64,000 nucleotides of DNA. It comes from Gammaproteobacteria bacterium (GTDB lineage Bacteria > Pseudomonadota > Gammaproteobacteria > Burkholderiales > Rhodocyclaceae). Below the pieces are notes generated by a model that was not told the origin of the DNA, searched no databases, and saw only the letters and a program-made list of their open reading frames with translations. The position numbers and the translations under genes were made by a program. The stretch covers positions 62,001 to 126,000 of the forward strand of contig JAHJVE010000020.1 of assembly GCA_018828385.1 (NCBI GenBank). The letters run 5' to 3'. This document shows positions 7,858 to 16,662 of the stretch, piece after piece; within the stretch, counting starts at the first letter, position 1, and each line of letters starts with the position of its first letter.

Positions 7858-9864
7858 ATGACGGCTTCAGCCGGAAAATCCATGCCCGTTTTGCGCGTCG
7901 CCCTCGATTTGCCCTTACATCGCCTTTTTGATTATGTGGCTGAAACGGCGTCGACCGTGGATATCGGTTACCGGGTTCGCGTGCCATTCGGGCGTGGCGA
8001 GAAAATCGGGGTCATTGTCGACGTGGTCGATGCCAGCGACTGGCCGCTGGGTCAACTCAAGCCGGCCGGCGAAATACTCCGTGACTTGCCGGCCCTGCCC
8101 CCGGATTTCTTCCGCCTCTGCGAATTTGCAAGCACTTACTATCAGGCCGCGCTCGGTGAGGTGGTTCTGCAGGCTTTGCCGGTCGGGCTCAAGCGTCTTG
8201 ATCCACCGGATCGCCGGAAAGGTCGGGCTAGTCGAAAAGCGGAGCCGATTCAGCCGCCGGCGCTAACCGATGAACAGACCTCTGCGCTGGCGGCTATCGA
8301 TCCGGCGGCGGGTTTTTCCGTGCATTTGCTGCACGGTGTCACCGGCAGCGGCAAGACCGAGGTTTATCTGCGCCTGGTCGAGAAGGCGCTGTCCGCCGGT
8401 CGTCAGGCCTTGCTGCTGGTTCCCGAAATCAATCTGACGCCGCAACTCGAAGGTCGGGTTCGGGCGCGTTTTCCCGATGCCGAAGTCGTATCCCTGCACA
8501 GCGAACTGGCCGAGGCGGCGCGTGAGCGCAACTGGCGGGCAGCCTTTGCCGGCGAGGCGAGCATCGTTCTCGGCACGCGCCTTTCGATCTTTACGCCGCT
8601 GCCCCGGCTCGGCCTCATCGTCATCGACGAAGAGCACGATCCGTCGTTCAAGCAACAGGACGGCATGCGTTACTCGGCGCGCGACGTGGGCGTTTTTCGC
8701 GCCCACCAGCTCGGCATTCCCATCCTGCTCGGCTCGGCGACGCCCTCGCTGGAGTCGTGGGCCAATGCCCAGGGCCGGCGCTACGGTCTGCTCACCTTGA
8801 ACCAACGGGCCAACCCGGCGGCAAAGCTGCCGGCGGTGCACGTGATCAACACCAAAAAAATGGTCCTCAAGGAGGGCGTCAGCGAACCGCTGATCGCGGC
8901 CATCAAGGAACGTCTGGCGCGCGGCGAGCAAAGCCTGGTCTTCCTGAACCGCCGAGGTTACGCGCCGGTGCTGGCCTGCCCGGCCTGCGGCTGGATTTCG
9001 CGGTGCACGCGTTGCGCCGCCAATATGGTGCTGCACCTCGCTGATCGCCGCCTGCGTTGCCATCATTGCGGTTGCGAACACCGCGTTCCGAAGGCCTGCC
9101 CGACCTGTGGCAATCAGGACATCCACCCGTTCGGGCGCGGTACGCAGCGTCTTGAGGCGTGGCTGCAGGAGCAGTTTCCGGAAGCGCGCGTGCTGCGTGT
9201 CGACCGTGACTCGGTGAAGAGCCGCAAGCAGTGGGAGGCCATGCTGGAACTCATCCATGGTGGTCAGGCCGACATTCTGGTCGGCACCCAGATGCTGGCC
9301 AAGGGCCACGATTTTCCCAAATTGACGCTGGTCGGTGCGCTTGGCGCCGATGCCGCCCTCTACGCCGCCGACTGGCGCGCCCCGGAGCGCCTGTTCGCGC
9401 AGCTCATGCAGGTGGCCGGGCGGGCCGGGCGGGCCGAACTCAAGGGCGAGGTGCTGATCCAGACCGAGTACCCGGATCACCCGCTGTTTGCTGCGCTGGT
9501 CGAGCACGACTATCCGGGGTTTGCCGCCCAGCAGCTCAAGGAGCGCGAGCAGGCCGGCTTCCCGCCCTACGCCTTCCAGGCCGTACTGCGGGCCGAAGCG
9601 CCCGAGATGGCCGACTCCATAGCTTTTCTCAACACTGCCGCCACTTTGCCGCTGATCGGCGAGCACGAAAACGTCATGATTTATGACCCGGTGCCGATGA
9701 AACTGGCCCGGCTGGCCAATCTCGAACGTGGCCAGTTGCTGGCCGAGTCCGCTTCCCGTCCCGCCTTGCAGAATTTTCTGCCGCGCTGGCGCGAGGCCAT
9801 CGACGGCATCAAGGCGCCGTCGAAACTGCGCTGGCACATCGAGGTCGATCCACTCGAGTTTTGA
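7858..9864 (+). CDS. priA: Primosomal replication protein N', DNA helicase PriA
   Basis: 668 residues, somewhat shorter than E. coli PriA (about 730). It restarts collapsed replication forks: a 3'-5' helicase that loads the primosome. Seen: N-terminal 3'-DNA-binding domain, Walker A loop HGVTGSGKTEVYL near residue 160-173, DEEH box (VIDEEHDPSFKQQ), and a Cys-rich zinc module with CPACG, CTRC, CHHC and CPTCG pairs near residues 374-420. Helicase motif VI lies in the stretch ending QVAGRAGRAE. An ATG with the TGGAGAA ribosome site fixes the start. The gene directly follows the DnaA-box-containing gap. Confidence 0.95.
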   Translation: MTASAGKSMPVLRVALDLPLHRLFDYVAETASTVDIGYRVRVPFGRGEKIGVIVDVVDASDWPLGQLKPAGEILRDLPALPPDFFRLCEFASTYYQAALGEVVLQALPVGLKRLDPPDRRKGRASRKAEPIQPPALTDEQTSALAAIDPAAGFSVHLLHGVTGSGKTEVYLRLVEKALSAGRQALLLVPEINLTPQLEGRVRARFPDAEVVSLHSELAEAARERNWRAAFAGEASIVLGTRLSIFTPLPRLGLIVIDEEHDPSFKQQDGMRYSARDVGVFRAHQLGIPILLGSATPSLESWANAQGRRYGLLTLNQRANPAAKLPAVHVINTKKMVLKEGVSEPLIAAIKERLARGEQSLVFLNRRGYAPVLACPACGWISRCTRCAANMVLHLADRRLRCHHCGCEHRVPKACPTCGNQDIHPFGRGTQRLEAWLQEQFPEARVLRVDRDSVKSRKQWEAMLELIHGGQADILVGTQMLAKGHDFPKLTLVGALGADAALYAADWRAPERLFAQLMQVAGRAGRAELKGEVLIQTEYPDHPLFAALVEHDYPGFAAQQLKEREQAGFPPYAFQAVLRAEAPEMADSIAFLNTAATLPLIGEHENVMIYDPVPMKLARLANLERGQLLAESASRPALQNFLPRWREAIDGIKAPSKLRWHIEVDPLEF

Positions 9865-9934
9865 TTCTCCGGCGGCCGAGGTGTTCGGCACGACCCTTGC
9901 ACTGAGCAAAGCCCAATCACGCAAGGAGTCGATC

Positions 9935-10918
9935 ATGAAAATTCAGGATTCGAACATTCAGCTGTCGTCCACTCACGAAGCGAGTCGCAGCCAGGCGCTG
10001 GAGATCACCAGCGTGCGGGAGTTTCGCCGCATATTTGACGATCTCTCGCTGAGCCCGGCCGAGGCGCGGATATCCGAGCGGCAGAAAATCCAGCAAATGC
10101 TGCAATCGCTGCTCGACGCCATCATGGCAGCAATGGATGGCAAGAAAGTCGGGGAAAAGTTTGCCGCCGGCGAGGCCTTACCGGCTCAGCCGGTGGTCGC
10201 CCGGCGCGGCGCGGAAATCAGCTGGCAGCGGACGACCCGGGAGACGGTCAGCGAATCGGAAAAGACGACGGTGTGCGGCAACGGCAAGGTGACGACCTGC
10301 GATGGCAAAGTGATTGAATTTGATTACGCGCTGGCCATGGAGCGCAATTACGCCAGCGAGAAGGTCGAAGAAGAGAGCGCCACGGTCAAGCTGAGCGATC
10401 CGCTGATGCTCAGTTTCAACGGCAAGGCCTGCGAACTGACCGAGGATTGCATCGCCTTCGATCTGAATGCCGATGGCTCTGCCGAGCAGATTCCCGGCAT
10501 CGGCCAGGGCAGCGGCTACCTGGTGTTCGACCGCAACGGCAATGGCCGGGCCGACGATGGCAGCGAGTTGTTCGGCGTCGCCAGCGGCAACGGTTTTGCC
10601 GATCTGGCCGGGCTCGACGGCGACCACAACGGCTGGATCGATGAGGCCGACGCCGCCTTTGGCCAGCTCGGCGTGTGGTCGGCCGACGGTTACGGCTCGC
10701 TCAAGGAGCGGGGAGTCGGGGCGCTGTGCACTGCTACGGTCAACGCGGAATTTTCGCTAAAAACGAAATCCAACGAACTGCTCGGGCAGATTCGGGCAGC
10801 CGGGCTTTACCTGTCCGAGGCGGGGGAGGTCGGCCATCTGCAGCAGGTCGACCTCGTCGTCTCAGACCTGCCGGCGGGGTCTGAGCATCCAGAGCAGGGC
10901 CAGGAACTGGCCGCCTAG
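9935..10918 (+). CDS. Calcium-binding-repeat-like hypothetical protein
   Basis: 327 residues, no signal peptide. The C-terminal half has Asp/Asn/Gly loops like those of EF-hand or haemolysin-type calcium-binding proteins: DLNADGSAEQIPG, DRNGNGRADDGSELFG and DGDHNGWIDEADAAF. The N-terminal half is polar and Glu-rich without a recognised fold. It starts at the ATG at 9935 behind AAGGAG; the frame is open further upstream but overlaps priA. Near residue 267-280 (CTATVNAEFSLKTK) it contains a degenerate reverse copy of the dispersed repeat. The 3' end overlaps the convergent MFS gene by 57 bp. Calcium binding is inferred; the role is unknown. Confidence 0.6.
   Translation: MKIQDSNIQLSSTHEASRSQALEITSVREFRRIFDDLSLSPAEARISERQKIQQMLQSLLDAIMAAMDGKKVGEKFAAGEALPAQPVVARRGAEISWQRTTRETVSESEKTTVCGNGKVTTCDGKVIEFDYALAMERNYASEKVEEESATVKLSDPLMLSFNGKACELTEDCIAFDLNADGSAEQIPGIGQGSGYLVFDRNGNGRADDGSELFGVASGNGFADLAGLDGDHNGWIDEADAAFGQLGVWSADGYGSLKERGVGALCTATVNAEFSLKTKSNELLGQIRAAGLYLSEAGEVGHLQQVDLVVSDLPAGSEHPEQGQELAA
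10732..10772 (-). repeat. Dispersed 37-bp repeat, degenerate copy
   Basis: Reverse orientation. TGCTACGGTCAAC matches the repeat core exactly; the A-rich part beyond it is recognisable but altered. It lies in frame within the calcium-binding-like gene, where it reads ATVNAEF. Confidence 0.5.
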
Positions 10919-12079
10919 GAGCGTGAAGAAGGCGCCGCGAAACGCCGCGTTGCCGGCCCAGCCGTGCGCCTGCAGGGCATCGACGAGGATCCCGATGCCC
11001 CATTGCAGGCCGAAGGCGCCGGCGAATACGAGCAGGTTGAGCGCGGTGTTGGCGCGTCCCGAGAGGGCTGACGGGAAGGCCTGGGCGACCAGCGAATAGG
11101 AAACGTTGGAGAGCGAGAAACAGGCGCCGAGGACAGGCCACAGCAGATTGCCGGCGAAAGTGGGCAGGCTGCTGATCAGGGCGAGCAGGCTGATGGCGAC
11201 CAGCATCGAGGCGCGATAAATGATATCGAGCTTGATGCCGCGATGGACCAGACGGGTGGCGAAGAAGCCCATGAAGACGAAACCGCCGAGCATGGCGCCG
11301 CTCATCCAGGTCAGGCGGGCGGCAATCGCCGCCCCGTCCAGACCTTCCATCACCGTCATCCAACGCGCCACCCACAGGCCTTGCACGGCCATGAAGCCAC
11401 CGGTGAACCAGAAGCCCATCGGGGCGTAGCGCCAGAAATGGGCGCTTGAGAATATCCGCCTGACACCGGCCAGTTGCTCGGCCAGGCCAGCGCCGCCAGC
11501 CTCACCCGGCTTGTCGGGGGCGACTAAGAAGATCGTGGCGGCGACGGCCAGGGTGGCTACCGAGAGCGCAAAGATTATTTCCTGCCAGGTGGCGAAGCCG
11601 AGGGCCAGTTCCAGTGGCTTCGAGGCAGCCAGCGCGCCGAGGCCGCCCGAGGCCATGATCCAGCCGGTCAGCGAGGCTTGCCGCTCGGGCGGAAACCACT
11701 GGGCAAAGGCCTTGAACGACGCCATCAGACAGGCCGAAACACCGAGGCCGATCATGGCCCGACCGAGCGCCAGGCCGCCCAACTCGTCGGACAGCGCGAA
11801 AACGGCAGCGCCGGCGGCCGCGATGAGGAGCAATCCGGCCTCGACGCGACGCGGACCGAAGCGGTCGAGCAACATGCCGAGCGGCAACTGGGCGGCGCCG
11901 AAGGCGAGAAAATAGGTGCTCGTCAGCAGGCCCAGCGCGTTGTCGCCAAGACTGAGTTCGCGGGCGAGAACCGGGCCGATGACGGCGTTGGCCGTCCGGT
12001 AAAGGTAGGACAGGAAATAGCCGGCGGCAAAAGGCAGGAACAGCCTGATCCACAGGCGGCGAGCGTCGGTTTCGTTCAT
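10862..12079 (-). CDS. Major facilitator superfamily transporter
   Basis: 405 residues with about twelve hydrophobic segments. The MFS motif A between helices 2 and 3 is visible (GMLLDRFGPRRVEAG), and the N-terminus (FLPFAAGYFLSYLYRTANA) resembles the sugar-phosphate/NNP-like branch of the family. The substrate is not evident. Its ATG overlaps the stop of the MOSC gene (ATGA), making it the last gene of a four-gene minus-strand operon. I used the start at 12079 because of this overlap; the frame extends further upstream into the MOSC gene without a ribosome site. Confidence 0.85.
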   Translation of the reverse strand: MNETDARRLWIRLFLPFAAGYFLSYLYRTANAVIGPVLARELSLGDNALGLLTSTYFLAFGAAQLPLGMLLDRFGPRRVEAGLLLIAAAGAAVFALSDELGGLALGRAMIGLGVSACLMASFKAFAQWFPPERQASLTGWIMASGGLGALAASKPLELALGFATWQEIIFALSVATLAVAATIFLVAPDKPGEAGGAGLAEQLAGVRRIFSSAHFWRYAPMGFWFTGGFMAVQGLWVARWMTVMEGLDGAAIAARLTWMSGAMLGGFVFMGFFATRLVHRGIKLDIIYRASMLVAISLLALISSLPTFAGNLLWPVLGACFSLSNVSYSLVAQAFPSALSGRANTALNLLVFAGAFGLQWGIGILVDALQAHGWAGNAAFRGAFFTLLGGQFLALLWMLRPRRQV

Positions 12080-12780
12080 GGATTTTCGGGTTTCACGTGG
12101 AACGCCACCGGCGCGGGCGACGTCTTTTCTGGATTTTTTCGGAGCCATTCGACCCGCGAAACGATCTTTTGTTGCCAGTTTTTGGCGATGCCGGGGCTGC
12201 CGGCGAGTATTTCCAGATCGGCAAGGGCGGGGCGATGGGCCTGCCAGCACAGCATCGCTTCGCCCAGCGTGAAGCTGCCCTCGGCGGCCTGGACCAGTTC
12301 GAGCCGGTCGCCGGGAATTACGTGGCCGGGGGTGACGACGCGCCAGTACCAGCCGGTCAGCCGATGCTCGGCAATGAAGGCAGCCATGCCGTCGCTGGCG
12401 AAGCGCTCGTCGATTTTCCAGCACGGGTTGCGCGGCTGGCAAACCTGCAGCTCGGCGCTGCCGAGGTGCCAGATGTCGCCGATGCGGACATCGCTTTCGT
12501 CGAGTTCGGCCGTCGAGATGTTTTCGCCAAGGCTGCCGATGACCAGTTGTGGCGCGGCGTCCGGGAAACGTTCGGCCAGTCTGGCGTAATGGCGTGCCGG
12601 GTAGAGGTGGACGGCTTTTTCGGGGCCGCCGTGCACGCGCCGGTCGGCCTGCTCGTCGCCGATGAAGCCTTCGCGCCCGAGTTCGAGCCGGCCGCTGGCT
12701 GGCTGCTTGTACATGCCGGTCGGCCGGCCGGATTCAGGAAGTGGGCGTATGCCGCCGATGAAGAGGGAAACGTCTGCCAT
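12076..12780 (-). CDS. MOSC domain protein, YiiM-like
   Basis: 234 residues. The opening IGGIRPLPESGRPTGMYKQP and the block GREGFIGDEQADRRVHGGPEKAVHLYP are typical of YiiM-type MOSC proteins. The conserved cysteine is in ELQVCQPRNPCWKID. MOSC domains are related to the molybdenum cofactor sulfurase C-terminus and handle Mo cofactor or activated sulfur; E. coli YiiM reduces N-hydroxylated bases. It lies between the ROK kinase and the MFS gene in the operon. The precise substrate is not readable. Confidence 0.85.
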   Translation of the reverse strand: MADVSLFIGGIRPLPESGRPTGMYKQPASGRLELGREGFIGDEQADRRVHGGPEKAVHLYPARHYARLAERFPDAAPQLVIGSLGENISTAELDESDVRIGDIWHLGSAELQVCQPRNPCWKIDERFASDGMAAFIAEHRLTGWYWRVVTPGHVIPGDRLELVQAAEGSFTLGEAMLCWQAHRPALADLEILAGSPGIAKNWQQKIVSRVEWLRKNPEKTSPAPVAFHVKPENP

Positions 12781-12798
12781 GGTCGCCGGATTTTGCCA

Positions 12799-13692
12799 TC
12801 AATCCCACAACCATGCTGCGCCACGTACCCCCGAGGAATCCCCATGTGCAGGCGGCCGGAACTGGGTGTTGAAAACGTCCGAAAAAACGTGTCGACCGCA
12901 GCATTCGGGTAAATTTCGATAAAGCCGCTGCATGTTCGACAGCCCGCCACCGATGACAATGACCTGCGGATCGAGCAGGTTGATGACGCCGGCCAGGGCG
13001 CGCCCGAGGCGTTCTTCGTAGCGGCCCAGCGAGGCCTCGCTGGCGGCGTCGCCGTTGGCGGCGAGACGGTCGATTTCGGCGGCGCTCAGCGTTTGACCGG
13101 TATGGCGGCGATGGTCGTCGGCCAGCGCCGGGCCGGACAGGTAGGCTTCGATGCAGCCGACCCGCCCACAGTAACAGCGTGGCAGCGGCAGGTCGTCGCC
13201 AGCCGGCAGCGGAAGCGGGTTGTGGCCCCATTCGCCGGCAATGGCATTGGCCCCGGTCAGCACGCGCCGGTTGATGACGATGCCACCGCCGACACCGGTG
13301 CCGAGAATGATGCCGAACACGATGTCGGCATCCCGTCCACTGCCATCGACCGCTTCGGAAAGGGCAAAGCAGTTGGCATCGTTGGCCAGCCGGATATCGC
13401 GCTGGAGCAGGGCTTGCAGATCGCGCCGGAGTGGCTTGCCGATCAGGCAGGTGGAGTTGGCATTCTTGATCAGGCCGGTGGCCAGCGATTCGGCGCCGGG
13501 GATGCCGATGCCGACGCTGCCCCGCCGGCCAAGTTGGTTTTCGACGTTTTCAACCAGCCCGGCAATGGCCATGACGGTCGCCAGGTAGTCGCCCTGTGGC
13601 GTCGGGATGCGCAGGCGCAGGAATTCGCTGCCGTCTTCGGCCAGCGCGATGATCTCGATTTTGGTCCCGCCGAGGTCGATGCCGAGCCGCAT
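12799..13692 (-). CDS. ROK family sugar kinase
   Basis: 297 residues. The N-terminal ATP-binding loop MRLGIDLGGTKIEIIAL, the catalytic-Asp region NDANCFALSEA, the glycine motif GIILGTGVGGGIVIN and the ROK zinc site (GH...CYCGRVGCIEAYLSGPAL) are all intact, so it should be an active hexose kinase. It is closest in style to fructokinase Mak or N-acetylglucosamine kinase, but which sugar it phosphorylates cannot be told. Its ATG overlaps the stop of the upstream gene by one base (TGATG), which indicates coupling. Confidence 0.85.
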   Translation of the reverse strand: MRLGIDLGGTKIEIIALAEDGSEFLRLRIPTPQGDYLATVMAIAGLVENVENQLGRRGSVGIGIPGAESLATGLIKNANSTCLIGKPLRRDLQALLQRDIRLANDANCFALSEAVDGSGRDADIVFGIILGTGVGGGIVINRRVLTGANAIAGEWGHNPLPLPAGDDLPLPRCYCGRVGCIEAYLSGPALADDHRRHTGQTLSAAEIDRLAANGDAASEASLGRYEERLGRALAGVINLLDPQVIVIGGGLSNMQRLYRNLPECCGRHVFSDVFNTQFRPPAHGDSSGVRGAAWLWD

Positions 13693-14342
13693 CAGACGCG
13701 AACGGCGATGCCCTTGACGTTGCCGTAGGTGGTCGTCTGCGTGCGCAGGACGCTGGCCCCGGCTTCGAGCAGCAGCATGAAGAGGTTGCGCTCGGTATAC
13801 AGGCAGACCGGTTCGTGGATGCCGTATTTGTCGGCGAGCGCCGGGGCTAGCAGGCTGAAGCGCTCGTCGATACCGGCTTCGCTGGCGGCATAACCTTCAC
13901 TCAGTTCGGAGTGCAGACCGAGGACGGAAACGTAAATCTTGCCGCCGATCTTGAGCTTGAGCAGCATTTGCCGGACAAGCTGGCGAGCATCTTCGTAGGG
14001 GACGCTGCACAGGCCGCGGCGAATGACGATGATGTCGTAGGGTTCGCCGGGGAGTTCGTCGGGCAGGGCCGGCAGGGTGCAGGTGGCAAAGATGATTTCA
14101 TCGCGCAGCCCGGCGGCCAGTATTCGGCCTTCTATTTCGGACTTCAGCTCGGCTTGTTCGGCAACGATAACCTGGGCACCGAGGCGGGCAAACTTGATGG
14201 CCATCTCGCAGCGTTTGTCGGGGAGGATGAGGACCGATACGCGCTGATCCACACGGTGTCGCTTGACGCATTCTTCCAGCGCAAAGCGCTCGAGGTCGTC
14301 GGCGCCTGTGTCGAAGGAATTAGCGTTAATATTTGCAGACAT
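13692..14342 (-). CDS. SAM-dependent methyltransferase-like protein
   Basis: 216 residues. A Rossmann-like order is visible: VSVLILPDKRCEMAIKFARLG, then VIVAEQAE at the second strand, then YDIIVIRRGLC and LLKLKIGGKIYVSVLG. This resembles class I methyltransferases, though the first glycine loop is poor (ILPDKRC instead of GxGxG), so SAM binding is uncertain. I chose the ATG at 14342, preceded by GGGAGAC; the longer frame has no ribosome site. It is the first gene of the minus-strand operon with the ROK kinase, MOSC protein and MFS transporter. Function unknown. Confidence 0.6.
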   Translation of the reverse strand: MSANINANSFDTGADDLERFALEECVKRHRVDQRVSVLILPDKRCEMAIKFARLGAQVIVAEQAELKSEIEGRILAAGLRDEIIFATCTLPALPDELPGEPYDIIVIRRGLCSVPYEDARQLVRQMLLKLKIGGKIYVSVLGLHSELSEGYAASEAGIDERFSLLAPALADKYGIHEPVCLYTERNLFMLLLEAGASVLRTQTTTYGNVKGIAVRV

Positions 14343-14423
14343 GATATTTGTCTCCCTTCGGCTCATTGTGCCCAAGGCGGCGCGGCGTGACAACCGGGAA
14401 CCCATGCAGGGAAAGGAAAAACA

Positions 14424-14762
14424 ATGTTGGTCCGCTTTTATTCCAGTGAAACGGGTGAATTACTGATGTTCGCGGAGGCTGCCCGGCCATTGCTGCAGGC
14501 GCTCGGAAAGGCGACGACAGCACGGGGAACCTTTACGCTGGCCGAGATGGCGCCGGCCGCGCAGAGTCTGCGCGAGGCGGTGAAACGGGCCGAGGCACCG
14601 CCACCGCCGCCGGATGAGGATGAACGGGATGAAACGGGGAAAAAGAAGGAGCCGGTCGTCGCCATGGGCCAGCGCGCCTGGCCTTTGATCGATATGCTGG
14701 AGCGCACCAGCAAGGGCGGGCCGAAGGCGAATATCGTCTGGGAGGCGTCGGCTGATTTCTGA
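14424..14762 (+). CDS. DUF1840 domain protein
   Basis: 112 residues. The start MLVRFYSSETGELLMFAEAA and the ending (RAWPLIDMLERTSKGG...VWEA) match the DUF1840 pattern seen in betaproteobacteria. The middle carries a Pro run followed by acidic residues (APPPPPDEDERDE). A GGGAAAGGAAA ribosome site precedes the ATG. It is transcribed away from the methyltransferase-like gene through an 81-bp gap. Function unknown. Confidence 0.8.
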   Translation: MLVRFYSSETGELLMFAEAARPLLQALGKATTARGTFTLAEMAPAAQSLREAVKRAEAPPPPPDEDERDETGKKKEPVVAMGQRAWPLIDMLERTSKGGPKANIVWEASADF

Positions 14763-14770
14763 GCGGACGC

Positions 14771-15226
14771 TCAGTTGTTTGGGCCGATACCGAAGCCGAC
14801 GGCGATGCCGTCGATAACCGTTCTGAGTTCCTGGTCGAACTCGGCGAATACCGTCTCGGAGGGTGTTTCGCCGTTATGCAGGACTTTTTCGAGTGCCATG
14901 GCGGCATTTTGCAGGGCCAGGGCACCGATGGTTCCGGCCAGCCCCTTGGCGCTGTGCGCCTGTCGTTCGGCGCTGGCGAAATCGCCGCCGGCCAGCATTG
15001 CGCGAATGACCTGGGGTGCATCGATGAGGCGGGCGTGAAAGTCGCGCAGGATTTTTTCGTATAGCGCCGGCTTGTTCAGCATGCGCCTGAGGCCATCGGC
15101 CGTGTCAATGCCAGGCAGGTCGGGCAGGCCGTCGACGGATGTCATGGTCGGGCTTTCCGGCAAGGGCTGGGGGCTTCCATGGCATTCATTTTGCGGATCC
15201 GGTTGTCCTTGGTTCGACGCTTTCAT
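14771..15226 (-). CDS. Hpt (histidine phosphotransfer) domain protein
   Basis: About 151 residues from the ATG at 15226. The Hpt signature is clear: AERQAHSAKGLAGTIGA, where the His accepts phosphate, followed by four-helix-bundle heptads to the C-terminus. The first 45 residues look unstructured. An alternative start is the ATG at 15145 (MTSVDGLPDLPG), which has a GGAAAG ribosome site and would leave essentially the Hpt domain alone. It lies just downstream of a CheZ-like gene on the same strand, so both may belong to one phosphorelay, but no receiver or kinase is adjacent. Confidence 0.7.
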   Translation of the reverse strand: MKASNQGQPDPQNECHGSPQPLPESPTMTSVDGLPDLPGIDTADGLRRMLNKPALYEKILRDFHARLIDAPQVIRAMLAGGDFASAERQAHSAKGLAGTIGALALQNAAMALEKVLHNGETPSETVFAEFDQELRTVIDGIAVGFGIGPNN

Positions 15227-15270
15227 GTTAGCGTCATCGCAAGCATCCTTCAATGGGAAATCTACCCACG

Positions 15271-15840
15271 TCAGAAAAGTTCGATGTCGTCGTTCTTTTC
15301 CTTCATGTCGGCCATGAACTGGTCGACGGCTTGCTGTACCGGCATGCCCTGCATGACGGCCTCGAACATGGCGATTTCCTCGCGCGTGGTGTATTTGGTG
15401 CGGATCTTGGTCTGCAGGGAACACCATTCGCTGGGGTTGAACAGGCGCCGGCTGTCGGCCACCAGGTCGCTCAGGTCGCCGAGGCTGATGCCGACGTGGG
15501 CCAGGCGCTGGACCAGTTTGTCGTAGAACTGGAAGGCGATGATGGCCTGGTGCACCATGCCCGAAACATGCTCCGAGACGCCACTCAGGTTTTGCTTGGC
15601 AAGGCCGACCGCACCGTCGTCGGGCAGGGTCTGCACAGTATCGGAAATGGTCCGCATGTAGCTGGCCATGGTCGTGAAGGAGTCGGTCAGCACCTCCACC
15701 GAAGCATCGCTGTCTTTCATGGCCGATTCGATCTGGACGGCGGCGAGTTCGAGCATGAGCACGGTTTCGCGGACCTGGCTCCAGTTCAGATCGGGCATGT
15801 GGGCGCTGGTGCCCCGTGGTTGGATAGTCTCTTCACTCAT
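15271..15840 (-). CDS. CheZ-like helical protein, possible CheY-P phosphatase
   Basis: 189 residues, largely helical. The stretch AIIAFQFYDKLVQRLAHV holds the D-x-x-x-Q pattern (DKLVQ) that supplies the catalytic Gln in CheZ. It is preceded by long amphipathic heptads like the CheZ four-helix bundle, and the C-terminus ends in an acidic tail (KEKNDDIELF) that could play the part of the CheZ CheY-binding tail. No other chemotaxis gene is in the window besides the neighbouring Hpt gene. The phosphatase activity is inferred from the motif only. Confidence 0.5.
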   Translation of the reverse strand: MSEETIQPRGTSAHMPDLNWSQVRETVLMLELAAVQIESAMKDSDASVEVLTDSFTTMASYMRTISDTVQTLPDDGAVGLAKQNLSGVSEHVSGMVHQAIIAFQFYDKLVQRLAHVGISLGDLSDLVADSRRLFNPSEWCSLQTKIRTKYTTREEIAMFEAVMQGMPVQQAVDQFMADMKEKNDDIELF

Positions 15841-15948
15841 CGTTGTCGTCCCTTGGCTGGCCGGAAACTATAGCGCAAATAGCGCCGGCCGATCCATCGC
15901 CCTGCCGCCTTTTGCGGCGCTGGGGCGAGTTGCGGCGATAATCGGCCG

Positions 15949-16662
15949 ATGATCCGCCCGCGCCATTTCATTTTTGCCCTGTTTTTCCGGTTGACCGTAG
16001 CAATCGCCGCGCCGCCGCTGGTTGCCATCGATGTCGGGCACGGCGGCCCCGATGGCGGCGCGACGAGTGCGCGCGGCCGTCCGGAATTCGCCTTCAACCG
16101 CGAATTTGCCGGGGTGCTCGCCGGCATCATGCGCGGTCGCGGCGAGTCCGTGCGCGAGGTCAATTTTGTCGGCGACATCGGCAGCCTGGTGGCGCGCCCG
16201 GAGCAGGCGGCGGGCAGCGATTTTTTCATTTCCATCCACCACGATTCGATTGACGAATCCTGGCTCAAGCCGTGGCTCTGGCAAGGTACGGAGCAGACTT
16301 ACACCGAGGTCAAGCGTGGCTACGGGATTTTCGTGTCGGCGCACAACCCCGACCTGGAAACCAGCCTGATCTGCGCCTCGAGCATGGGCGCCATGTTGCG
16401 CCGGGCCGGCTTCGTGCCGTCCGCCTGGCATGGTCGCAAGCACCTGGCGGCCGATGCCGAAAACGGCGTCTGGTATTACGACAATCTCGTCGTGCTCTAC
16501 CGGACGACGCTGCCGGCCGTGCTGTTCGAGGCCGGCGTCATCAAGCACCGCGACGAGGAGCTCGAGCTGGCCGACCCCGAACGTCAGGCCCGCATGGCCG
16601 ATGCGCTGGCCACCGGCATCGCCGCCTGTCTGTTCGTTACAGGAAAATCGGCTCGGGAGTGA
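15949..16662 (+). CDS. N-acetylmuramoyl-L-alanine amidase (Amidase_3)
   Basis: 237 residues. It cleaves the amide between N-acetylmuramic acid and the stem peptide. Zinc-site pattern of the AmiA/AmiC family: His in [13 protein letters not shown], Glu in [12 protein letters not shown], His in FFISIHHDS, and a catalytic Glu in [14 protein letters not shown]. The N-terminus is a signal peptide, [17 protein letters not shown], with probable cleavage after AIA. Most of it is encoded by a copy of the dispersed repeat (15969-16007). The gene is convergent with murB and overlaps it by 26 bp. Confidence 0.88.
   Translation: MIRPRHFIFALFFRLTVAIAAPPLVAIDVGHGGPDGGATSARGRPEFAFNREFAGVLAGIMRGRGESVREVNFVGDIGSLVARPEQAAGSDFFISIHHDSIDESWLKPWLWQGTEQTYTEVKRGYGIFVSAHNPDLETSLICASSMGAMLRRAGFVPSAWHGRKHLAADAENGVWYYDNLVVLYRTTLPAVLFEAGVIKHRDEELELADPERQARMADALATGIAACLFVTGKSARE
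15969..16007 (+). repeat. Dispersed 37-bp repeat, copy in amidase signal peptide
   Basis: A T-rich left half followed by the full core CCGGTTGACCGTAGCAATC. Read in frame as FFRLTVAI, it makes the hydrophobic core of the signal peptide. Confidence 0.9.

Noticed and set aside
12884-12910. GTGTCGACCGCAGCAT at the end of the ROK kinase gene as a repeat copy
   Set aside because: Two or more changes in the core and no recognisable left half; too weak to separate from chance.
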